From NCBI GenBank assembly GCA_900552725.1, contig USAT01000056.1, forward strand, positions 1 to 11,876: DNA of 11,876 nucleotides, given 5' to 3'. This document shows positions 1 through 5,812 of the stretch, in pieces; position 1 is the stretch's first letter; each line of letters begins with the position of its first letter. The stretch is from an uncultured Eubacteriales bacterium. Its GTDB lineage: Bacteria; Bacillota; Clostridia; Oscillospirales; Oscillospiraceae. The notes below the pieces were generated by a model that had not been told where the DNA came from, made no database searches, and saw only the letters and a list, made by a program, of their open reading frames with translations. Made by a program: the position numbers and the translations under genes.

Positions 1-14
1 GTGGACGCGAGCAA

Positions 15-1223
15 TTACTCCTCGTCGCGGCGGCGCTTGTTCAGCATCAGGGCCACACCACCAATGGCAACGATGGCCAGCATTGCAATGTAAGGTGCAT
101 TGTCCAGCACAACACCCATGTCGGGCTCAGCATTGTTGGTATTATGGAAAGCAGTGGTCACATTAGCAGGGTTCTCTTTGTTAATCTGACCAGACACAGT
201 ATTATTGTTGCTAAAGGAAACAGCATTCTGATCTGCGTCCTTAACGGTAACGACATACTTAACATTCTGACCAGAGGTATTAGTAGTATTCAGAACAACA
301 TCACTACCACTTACTTCAGAACCATTTTCGAAAACTTCGTACTTGATGCCAGCAGGCAGGTTAGAAAGTTCCAGAGAACCGTTATGACGCAGAGAGACAG
401 TATAGGGCTTATCCAGCTCCAGATAGGTATTTGCAGCCAACGGAGTAGTCGCAGTACCCTCGGGTTTAATAGAAACATTGGTGCCAAGAGTACCAACCTG
501 CGGTCCCATGTACAGATTATTGGCATCAACGCCAGTGTCTTTGGTAAATTTAATCGTAAAGGTAAAATCCTTGTTCAGATCAGCAAGTGCACCATGGACA
601 GTCTTGCTCAGGATCAGGCTCTTAGAATCATAGCTATTCTTGAAAGCATCCTTTGCCTCAATCTTATTACCACCACGATACAGTGCAACGTAGTAGCCAT
701 AGCTATTGGCAATGGGCTGCTTCTGGTCATTCAGCTGATTTACAACTGTGATTTTCATGGTCAGGGCACTATCATTTGCAGAGACACCAGGATACTTGAC
801 AGTATCTTCACTCAGAGTATAGGTATACTCACCAACCGTATTCTTCTTGGTATCACCCAGAAGTTTTTCAATGTCAACAGTAAAATTCGCAGTATAGTTC
901 TTACCCGCAACAAATGCTTTAATTTCCTTATCCTGTCCTGCTTCAAATTTAGCAGCAGTTGTTGCACCAGCAACAGCAGTATTGCTAGAATCGGCAACAC
1001 TAAAAGTAAATTCCATCTCGTTAGGAGCAGTACCGTTCTTAACTTCCAGGCTCTTGGTCAACGTAAGGGTTGCATCACCCGTCTGGAACATTTTTGCATT
1101 ACCACCATTATCTTTAACACTGATGGTCTTATTACTCGGCTCCGTCGCAAACGCTGCGGTTGCGCCGACGGTGAGCATCATGGCGGCAGCCAGAACGCCC
1201 GCGAAGAATTTCTTCAGTTTCAT
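15..1223 (-). CDS. Spy0128/FctA-like sortase-anchored pilin, 402 aa
   Basis: A secreted, wall-anchored fibre subunit, probably the backbone pilin of this operon. Residues 1-27 form a signal peptide (KLKK, a hydrophobic core, cleavage after AFA). Two beta-rich domains follow. Domain 1 (about 50-198) has a Lys in LTLTKSLE (K57), GEYTYTLSED near 131-140 and an Asn in AFKNSY (N196). Domain 2 (about 202-362) has K207 in LILSKTV, EVFENG near 296-301 and N361 in AFHN. This Lys/Glu/Asn layout matches Spy0128-type pilin domains with internal Lys-Asn isopeptide bonds; the pairing here is inferred. The C-terminus is a sorting signal: EPDMGV (366-371), a hydrophobic segment (about 376-395) and the KRRRDEE tail. 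Start ATG is preceded by AGGGAGG seven bases upstream. The gene is last of the operon in this window, after two hairpins that may set its expression. The interior is AT-rich while both ends are GC-rich. The cognate sortase is not visible. Confidence 0.85.
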   Translation of the reverse strand: MKLKKFFAGVLAAAMMLTVGATAAFATEPSNKTISVKDNGGNAKMFQTGDATLTLTKSLEVKNGTAPNEMEFTFSVADSSNTAVAGATTAAKFEAGQDKEIKAFVAGKNYTANFTVDIEKLLGDTKKNTVGEYTYTLSEDTVKYPGVSANDSALTMKITVVNQLNDQKQPIANSYGYYVALYRGGNKIEAKDAFKNSYDSKSLILSKTVHGALADLNKDFTFTIKFTKDTGVDANNLYMGPQVGTLGTNVSIKPEGTATTPLAANTYLELDKPYTVSLRHNGSLELSNLPAGIKYEVFENGSEVSGSDVVLNTTNTSGQNVKYVVTVKDADQNAVSFSNNNTVSGQINKENPANVTTAFHNTNNAEPDMGVVLDNAPYIAMLAIVAIGGVALMLNKRRRDEE

Positions 1224-1257
1224 TGTTATTCCTCCCTAGTAAGAAATAGTTCGTACT

Positions 1258-1291
1258 CCTGTGCCGCGGCCCAAACTCCGCGGTTCACAGG
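1258..1291 (-). promoter_or_regulatory. intercistronic hairpin upstream of the pilin gene
   Basis: CCTGTGCCGCGG (1258-1269) and CCGCGGTTCACAGG (1278-1291) pair into a 12-bp stem with a 2-nt bulge and an 8-nt loop. It lies in the leader of the pilin gene, about 20 bases upstream of its Shine-Dalgarno. There is no U-run, so it is not a classic Rho-independent terminator. A role in mRNA processing, 5' stabilisation or tuning of pilin translation is inferred. Confidence 0.6.
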
Positions 1292-1293
1292 CA

Positions 1294-1320
1294 GGAGGCC
1301 GGCAGCTTCTTCCGGCCTCC
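1294..1320 (-). terminator. GC-rich hairpin just after the signal-peptidase-like gene (possible partial terminator)
   Basis: GGAGGCCGG (1294-1302) and CCGGCCTCC (1312-1320) form a perfect 9-bp stem with a 9-nt loop, starting 6 bases after the preceding stop codon at 1327. The bases that follow on the minus strand (TGCCTGTG) contain no T-run, so full intrinsic termination is doubtful. An attenuator or a 3'-end stabiliser for the upstream transcript is as likely. Confidence 0.5.
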
Positions 1321-1326
1321 GTGGTA

Positions 1327-1881
1327 TTACAGACTGCGTCGCCGCAGTAGTGTAATTACTTTTGCTTGCACATCCTCCAGCGGAACCGGGCCAAAGTCCC
1401 GGCTGTCCTCGGATTGTGTGCGGTAATCGCCCAGCACAAAAACGCAGCCTTCCGGCACCGTGTAGGGGTACTCCAGCGCGTCTTTTGCGTAGGTGGGGTA
1501 GAGGATCTCGCCGCTCTGCACCGCGCCGTTCACCACAAGGGTGCCGCTGTCGTCCAGAGCCACAAGGTCGCCCTCGCGCCCAAGGATGCGGCCCACCCGG
1601 AGCTTGCCGCCCTGGGTGTAGACCACAACGTCGTTTTTTGCATAGGTTTTTTGCAGGCGGTAGCAGATGAGCAGGTCGCCATCCTTTACCGCGGGGAACA
1701 TGCTGCTGCCCTTGGCCTGCGTGAGCAGGAACACCTGCGTGAACAGCACCCAGGCGCACAGCAGGATCACCACAATGCGGCCCAGCAGACTGATAAAATC
1801 CTGCCGGTTCTCAGCGTCCAGCCTGCGGCGGCGCACCGCCTTTGCCCCCAGCTTCAGGGCTTCATTGTCCAGCGGGTGCAT
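1327..1881 (-). CDS. Signal peptidase I-like (S26) pilus-assembly protein, 184 aa, catalytic Lys apparently missing
   Basis: A single-pass membrane protein of the type I signal peptidase fold. The transmembrane segment is about residues 31-54. Box B is SMFP with S60 as the expected nucleophile. Box E is GDYRTQSEDSR (151-161), well conserved. At box D the usual KRxxGxPGD reads GRILGREGD (97-105), so the general-base Lys position is Gly97; the nearest Lys is K93. The reading frame is open further upstream, but ATG 1881 is chosen because AAAGGAGG lies nine bases before it, residues upstream of it look unlike the family, and 184 aa suits SipS/SipW-sized enzymes. The first 20 bases overlap the end of the 104-aa gene, implying translational coupling. 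Between an adhesin and a pilin, its likely job is pilus assembly. Streptococcus pyogenes pilus loci carry SipA, a signal-peptidase-like protein that lacks the catalytic dyad yet is needed for polymerisation. An active peptidase with another base remains possible. Confidence 0.85.
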   Translation of the reverse strand: MHPLDNEALKLGAKAVRRRRLDAENRQDFISLLGRIVVILLCAWVLFTQVFLLTQAKGSSMFPAVKDGDLLICYRLQKTYAKNDVVVYTQGGKLRVGRILGREGDLVALDDSGTLVVNGAVQSGEILYPTYAKDALEYPYTVPEGCVFVLGDYRTQSEDSRDFGPVPLEDVQAKVITLLRRRSL

Positions 1882-2176
1882 CGGAATGCGCCTCCTTTTG
1901 GGGGTCAGAGCTGTCAACTTTGGTGGTATCCAAGGGCAGGCTTCCGGTCTGCTGCTCCAAGAGCACGTTATAGCGGGTGCGCTCGGCGCGGATGGCGGCT
2001 TCGTACAGGGCGTAAAGCTCTTCCAGCTTCTTCCACATTGCCGCTTCGTCCACGCCACCCAGCAGGTTCTTGCGGAATTTCACCGTCCGGAACCACCGGA
2101 TGATCGCTTCCTGCTCCGGGCTGATACAGCTTTCCTCTGCACCGGCCAGCCGCTGGGGCGCTTTCTTCTTCGCCAT
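1862..2176 (-). CDS. Small cytoplasmic protein of the pilus operon, 104 aa, DivIVA/GpsB-reminiscent motif
   Basis: I do not recognise an established family. The protein has no signal peptide or membrane segment, so it should be cytoplasmic. Residues 1-20 are Lys/Ala-rich; 21-76 are strongly helical and charged and likely coiled-coil; about 77-104 form a polar, Pro/Asp/Ser-rich tail that looks disordered. The core from F34 to E59 (FRKNLLGGVDEAAMWKKL then EELYALYE) resembles the short N-terminal motif of DivIVA/GpsB proteins (F, L/F-x-GY-D, then V-x-x-FL and a dyE helix). That likeness is by eye and untested. ATG 2176 has AAAGGGGG nine bases upstream, 14 bases after the adhesin stop. The 3' end overlaps the signal-peptidase-like gene by 20 bases. 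Its place between adhesin and signal-peptidase-like genes suggests a role in positioning or assembling the pilus machinery, which is inference. Confidence 0.75.
   Translation of the reverse strand: MAKKKAPQRLAGAEESCISPEQEAIIRWFRTVKFRKNLLGGVDEAAMWKKLEELYALYEAAIRAERTRYNVLLEQQTGSLPLDTTKVDSSDPQKEAHSDAPAGQ
1891..1898 (-). promoter_or_regulatory. Shine-Dalgarno fixing the start of the signal-peptidase-like gene
   Basis: AAAGGAGG on the minus strand, nine bases before ATG 1881, inside the 3' end of the preceding 104-aa gene. It decides for the internal ATG over an upstream in-frame ATG at 2058, which would add 59 residues read out of frame from the neighbouring gene. Confidence 0.8.
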
Positions 2177-2190
2177 GCGGTCAGCCCCCT

Positions 2191-3126
2191 TTAGTCATCT
2201 TCCTTACGGCGCTTGCGCAGCATCAACAGGGCCACGCCGCCAGCCACCACAGCAAGGATGACAATGTAAGGCAGGGTGTCGAGGAGGACACCGGTGTCGG
2301 GCTTGAGGTCACAGCAGTTCGTAAAGGCAATGGTCATCGCCTCTTTTGTCAGTTCAGCGGTAACCGCACGGTCAGTTACCGTTGTATCAGCACCATTGAT
2401 TTTTGCAGAAACCGTATAATTATCATACGAATCTTCCTGCACATAATAGGTGCCAACCGGCAGTCCTGTAAACTTAATGCTCTGGCCATTCTTCAAAATG
2501 AAACGATAGCCTTTATAGCCTTCTCGATTTGTTTCAGCACTCAGCAAATTCGCCAGCGGAATGCCATCGCCAAACTCCTTTGCATAAGTTGCATAATCAA
2601 TTGTGACATCATCTTTGACATACAGGGTAAACTTGAATTCTTTCTCAAAGTCACCCAGCAGGCCAGAAACGCGTTTTGTAACAGTCAAGTCACTAACAGT
2701 TTTTGTGAATGTCCACTTACCGTAGTAGTTCAGGCCTTCTTCTGTCATCGCTTCACTCAACGGAGCAGGATTTTTTAATTCTTCATCCGTATACCAACCA
2801 CTGAACGACCATATACCACCGTTGATGTTATCATCAATCGTTTTTCCGCTGGTGTAAGTTGTATCAACAGTATGGACTGTTCCCTTATACAGAACCTGAT
2901 TATTAATATTTACTCCGTCTTGCAGAATTACAACATCCTTCAATTCAGCCGGACAATTCGCTTTAACACTGTCCGGTGCATCCAGACTCCATGCATACCG
3001 TACATTATTCTTAGGTGCGATATAGCAAGTTGTAGAGGCAGACTTTTCAATGGTGGCGTTTTGTTGTAACTTTAGGACTTTGAGAAACAGCCAGCTGAAC
3101 GGTATAATCGACAGAAGCTTCAACAT
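2191..3126 (-). CDS. C-terminal part of the large surface adhesin with sorting signal (311-residue frame, about 290 genuine)
   Basis: In-frame continuation of the adhesin after the frameshift; genuine coding probably begins near 3062, at NATIEKSAS. Residues about 25-140 of this frame form a beta domain reminiscent of SHIRT or MucBP-type repeats (VRYAWSLDAP, then WSFSGWYTDEE and YYGKWTF). About 146-271 is a Cna-B/Spy0128-like domain with K151 in TVTKRVSG, TGLPVGTYYVQED (E231) and N270 in IAFTN, a plausible internal isopeptide triad. The sorting signal is KPDTGV (275-280), a hydrophobic stretch (285-303) and KRRKEDD. The anchor resembles that of the downstream pilin in protein (LLDTLPYI against VLDNAPYI) and in DNA, suggesting a shared sortase. 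The ATG at 3126 is unlikely to be a real start. The 104-aa gene follows 14 bases after the stop. Confidence 0.65.
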   Translation of the reverse strand: MLKLLSIIPFSWLFLKVLKLQQNATIEKSASTTCYIAPKNNVRYAWSLDAPDSVKANCPAELKDVVILQDGVNINNQVLYKGTVHTVDTTYTSGKTIDDNINGGIWSFSGWYTDEELKNPAPLSEAMTEEGLNYYGKWTFTKTVSDLTVTKRVSGLLGDFEKEFKFTLYVKDDVTIDYATYAKEFGDGIPLANLLSAETNREGYKGYRFILKNGQSIKFTGLPVGTYYVQEDSYDNYTVSAKINGADTTVTDRAVTAELTKEAMTIAFTNCCDLKPDTGVLLDTLPYIVILAVVAGGVALLMLRKRRKEDD

Positions 3127-5431
3127 TCAGCTCAACATAGCCCTTCTGACAATCCTCCGCTGTTGCTTTATACGACACCGTGGTCACCCAAGTTCCATCC
3201 GAGCCTTTTTGGGGCGCACTGCATGTGTACTCACGTCCATTGATCATCAGTTTTTTAACGCTAATATTACTAACAGAAACCTCTTTACTTGTATGACTTC
3301 CCGCAGCAGTTCCTGCAACTTCACCCGGCTTGATTTTAATTGTAAATGTAAGCTCATCGTTTTCGACTACATCAACAGTTTTACTGCTTTCAGCAGTCAC
3401 TGTAATATCCGGAGACTGACCAATAACATCAAAACCCGCAGCAGCAAAACCATTACTATCATTTTTGCCACGACTATAACCAAATACACCAATATATCCG
3501 AGATCCTTAGCCTTTTTAGCCAAACTATCAACTATCGCGCAATTGGTCGACCTGAGTTTCGGATAACCATCAATGTTTCCAAGGGAAGAAATCTCGAGAC
3601 CATTGGAAGAAGCCAAGCTATAAATATCGCTATTGCCATCTGCTCCCAATCCTGTGATCAGGTAGTTCTCATCTGGCTTTACAAAGAAAACCCAATAGTT
3701 ATCTTCGGCATGATCCCAGTCGAGTGTAAATTGGCCTGATACTTCGGTAAGTTCAGCATTCTGTACAAAATCGCCGGAGTTACTTTCAGACCTTGTATAA
3801 TGAATATACGCCACCTGAGTATGTTGAATATTCGGGTCAAAAGTTACACTTTTGCGGTCTGTCATTGCCTTAGTGACAACGGATAACGTAAACGTTTCAG
3901 ACTCATTTTGGCCCAAAAAATCCTTGTAGGTGTGCGTAATTGTAACCGTACCAATCTTTTTACCCGTCACACTCGCCTTGTATCCGTTGGAAGTTATCGC
4001 AACTTCGCCTTTCGAACTCGGGTCAACACTCCAATAGTGGTTTGACCCGTATTTACCATTTCCTTTAAGTGTAACCGCACTATTGACCGCAACTTCCTTT
4101 GGATATTCAGCCAGCGTCTCCACATCATATCCGCCCGTCAGTGCAAGCACAAAGGGGCTGAAGCTGGAGGTCTCGAAGGTCAGGGTGCCATTCTCATAGC
4201 TGACAACATCCAGTTTTTCCACGGTATTGTCGTCTTTCTGGTGGAGCACCTTCAGTGCATCGGCAGTGAGCGCTCCCTCTTCTTCCATTGCCGCAATTTC
4301 CGGCAGTTTGTCCAGACCGGAGACGGTGACGGTAGCCTTCTGGCCCTTGGCAGGCTGCACCGTTTCGCCCTTGGCGTTCTTGGGGGAGATCTTCAGACCC
4401 AGAATGGGAGCCATACTACCAAAGTCATCCAAGTGGTTCTCGTAGAAGTCCCCCACATCATCATAACCCATGTGGATGACGCTGAGGTGATCTGCGGCAG
4501 AGGGCAGATTTTTCACCTCCACCGGCAGGGTTGTGGTCTTCAGTTCGCCTTCCTCGTCCTCGTAGGAAGCAGAGGCCTTGGTTTCCAGATCCACAGGCAC
4601 GGGGTTTTTGTCCACCAAATCCTCGTGATCCACGTCCTCTTCCTCATCGGAGCCCACGGTGCCGTCCTTCCATGCGGCGTAGACGTTCACGGTGGTGGTC
4701 TTGTCGTCCAGAATGTTGCTGGTGGGGTCAGTGAGGTTCAGGCGCACCCGGTTGCCAAACTCGTCCAGCGTGTACCAGTAGTCAAACTGCCGCAGTTCGC
4801 CCTTGGGGTCCCGGTTGGAGGAGGGGTTCTCGATGTAGCTGCTGTAATCCGCAATGGTCTCTGCCCGGGGCACAGCCTGAATGAAGTACAGGTTCCACAG
4901 AACTTCACCGTTCCGGGCCAGATACTCGCTTTCCGTCATATTGTTGATCTGTGCCTGAGCGGTAATGTCCTGCAGGTCGTTGGCGTTCAGCTCCTTCAGC
5001 CAGAAGCGGTAGACCACCATATCCTGCAGCTTTTTGATCTCGTCGCCGGAAACGACCACTTTGTCATCAGGCTTTTCCACCACATCGTCCTCGCCGGACC
5101 ACTGGGTCTCGGTGCTGGAGCTGGGGTCGGTGCTGGTGCTGGTGTCGTACTCAATGACGGTGCCCCACTCTGTTTCCTTAACGCTGGGGCCGCCGTCGAG
5201 GTTGTCCTCGCCGCCCTCACCTTCTGCGGGCCGGGTGGCTTCCTCCTCGCCAAAACCGGCAGCTTCGCCGCCGTCTACAGGCCGGGAGGCCTCTTGATGA
5301 ACCTGAGGATCGATCAGACCCTCCGTTGCAAACACCGGCACAAGGCAGGTGCAGATGACCGCAAGCGCCAGACAAAGCGCAAAAACGCGCTTCACCAGCC
5401 TATCTTTTTTTCCGTGATGATTTTTCCGCAC
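3047..5431 (-). CDS. N-terminal part of the large surface adhesin (794 aa, frameshifted end)
   Basis: Secreted adhesin, probably the tip or ancillary pilin of the operon. Residues 1-35 form a signal peptide (basic MRKNHHGKKDRLVKR, hydrophobic core, VFA cleavage). Residues 36-125 are a Glu/Asp/Gly/Ser/Thr-rich acidic linker. About 205-256 resemble an InlB/Listeria-Bacteroides-type beta-grasp repeat (FDYWYTLDEFGN then VNVYAAW). Residues 270-435 contain an acidic, beta-rich region. About 440-518 look like a bacterial Ig-like (Big2) domain, with EYPKEVAVNSAVTLKG and a KIGTVTITHTY strand. About 525-680 are unrecognised, possibly ligand-binding. About 685-790 is another beta domain. The start is GTG, backed by AGGGAGGG seven bases upstream and promoter 5549-5577. 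GC falls sharply below about position 4130, so the C-terminal 60% of the gene looks acquired or diversified. Without the 3' part this product would be secreted but unanchored. Confidence 0.8.
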   Translation of the reverse strand: MRKNHHGKKDRLVKRVFALCLALAVICTCLVPVFATEGLIDPQVHQEASRPVDGGEAAGFGEEEATRPAEGEGGEDNLDGGPSVKETEWGTVIEYDTSTSTDPSSSTETQWSGEDDVVEKPDDKVVVSGDEIKKLQDMVVYRFWLKELNANDLQDITAQAQINNMTESEYLARNGEVLWNLYFIQAVPRAETIADYSSYIENPSSNRDPKGELRQFDYWYTLDEFGNRVRLNLTDPTSNILDDKTTTVNVYAAWKDGTVGSDEEEDVDHEDLVDKNPVPVDLETKASASYEDEEGELKTTTLPVEVKNLPSAADHLSVIHMGYDDVGDFYENHLDDFGSMAPILGLKISPKNAKGETVQPAKGQKATVTVSGLDKLPEIAAMEEEGALTADALKVLHQKDDNTVEKLDVVSYENGTLTFETSSFSPFVLALTGGYDVETLAEYPKEVAVNSAVTLKGNGKYGSNHYWSVDPSSKGEVAITSNGYKASVTGKKIGTVTITHTYKDFLGQNESETFTLSVVTKAMTDRKSVTFDPNIQHTQVAYIHYTRSESNSGDFVQNAELTEVSGQFTLDWDHAEDNYWVFFVKPDENYLITGLGADGNSDIYSLASSNGLEISSLGNIDGYPKLRSTNCAIVDSLAKKAKDLGYIGVFGYSRGKNDSNGFAAAGFDVIGQSPDITVTAESSKTVDVVENDELTFTIKIKPGEVAGTAAGSHTSKEVSVSNISVKKLMINGREYTCSAPQKGSDGTWVTTVSYKATAEDCQKGYVELNVEASVDYTVQLAVSQSPKVTTKRHH
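3059..3062 (-). other. Probable frameshift site in the adhesin gene
   Basis: The coding strand reads ACA ACA AAA CGC in the upstream frame. The downstream frame reads CAA CAA AAC GCC over the same bases. The shift needed is +1 (skip one base) or -2, centred on a run of four A. No X-XXY-YYZ heptamer fits, since those give -1 shifts. The exact base cannot be fixed within about 3050-3070. Confidence 0.65.
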
Positions 5432-5438
5432 AGTGGAG

Positions 5439-5446
5439 CCCTCCCT
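5439..5446 (-). promoter_or_regulatory. Shine-Dalgarno of the adhesin, supporting its GTG start
   Basis: AGGGAGGG on the minus strand, seven bases before GTG 5431. No in-frame ATG lies near it. A CCTCC at 5472-5476 on the same transcript could pair with GGAGG and mask the site; the pairing is short and untested. Confidence 0.7.
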
Positions 5447-5548
5447 GCATCATAGTATTTTTGGCAAAACCGGAGGAAAAGATATTCAACTTTTGTCGTT
5501 TTTCTTTCCCTTGGCAGGTTATTTTTACCAGACAAACCCATTATCGTA

Positions 5549-5577
5549 ATTATAGCATGTATATCCAGTATTTTCAA
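5549..5577 (-). promoter_or_regulatory. Sigma-A-type promoter of the pilus operon
   Basis: On the minus strand TTGAAA (5572-5577), a 17-bp spacer, and TATAAT (5549-5554) preceded by TGC, an extended -10. This near-consensus promoter would start transcription around 5542, leaving a leader of about 110 bases before the adhesin GTG. I see no known riboswitch in the leader. Confidence 0.8.
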
Positions 5578-5647
5578 TAGTGAAATTTTATTTTCCCTTC
5601 CCCTTTTCAGACAAAATATTCTGCGATATACAGCACGTTATGAACCG

Positions 5648-5664
5648 CCGCAATATCATTGCGG
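5648..5664. repeat. Perfect palindrome CCGCAAT-ATC-ATTGCGG
   Basis: A 7-bp perfect inverted repeat with a 3-nt loop. It sits inside a wider imperfect pair, CTGCGATATA (5621-5630) and TATATCGCGCAG (5707-5718, two extra bases). It lies between the two divergent promoters, so an operator is possible, as is a small structured RNA or remnant repeat. No T-run follows on either strand, so it is not a terminator. Confidence 0.45.
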
Positions 5665-5725
5665 GGAGTAGAACAGTCCGACTTATCCGCACGCCCGACG
5701 CATTGATATATCGCGCAGTTTTCTG

Positions 5726-5755
5726 TTGTATATTCGCAGTTTCACTCTCTATAAT
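5726..5755 (+). promoter_or_regulatory. Candidate promoter for metNI
   Basis: TATAAT (5750-5755) is a perfect -10. The best -35 is TTGTAT (5726-5731) at an 18-bp spacing, which matches the consensus at only three positions. Transcription from here would give a leader of about 225 bases carrying the whole inverted-repeat element before the metN start. Confidence 0.4.
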
Positions 5756-5812
5756 ACATGAAACGCAGATTCCTTTCACTTTTTTTCGAGATTTTTTGAA
5801 AAAAGTTTTCGG

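Larger units (their letters stand above)
2191..5431 (-). pseudogene. Frameshifted large sortase-anchored adhesin (about 1079 aa if restored)
   Basis: The two adjoining minus-strand frames are best read as one gene. The 5' part (from GTG 5431) has the signal peptide but no wall anchor and stops at 3047 after an abrupt TTKRHH end. The 3' part (to 2191) has the sorting signal but no credible start: the first in-frame ATG, 3126, has no Shine-Dalgarno at normal spacing, and its first 20 codons overlap coding sequence in the other frame. Removing one A from the coding-strand run AAAA (3059-3062), or adding two, joins QSPKVTT to NATIEKSAS. The total span is 3241 bases, one more than a multiple of three. 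A sequencing error, a genuine recent mutation, or an on/off switch are all possible. Confidence 0.7.

Noticed and set aside
144..1355. 403-residue plus-strand frame opposite the pilin
   Set aside because: Antisense to a clear pilin; no ribosome site or family likeness.
1327..2058. Longer 243-residue signal-peptidase-like start at 2058
   Set aside because: The additional 59 residues overlap the 104-aa gene in another frame and look unlike the family; AAAGGAGG supports ATG 1881.
3050..3070. Classic programmed -1 ribosomal frameshift in the adhesin
   Set aside because: The required shift is +1 or -2 and no slippery heptamer is present.
2191..3126. The C-terminal adhesin fragment as an independent gene starting at ATG 3126
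   Set aside because: No Shine-Dalgarno at proper spacing; its first 20 codons overlap plausible coding sequence of the upstream frame. The hydrophobic start resembles a signal peptide only by chance.
4241..5455. 404-residue plus-strand frame opposite the adhesin
   Set aside because: Antisense to a gene with signal peptide, ribosome site and promoter; low-complexity Val/Gly/His composition and no recognisable domain.
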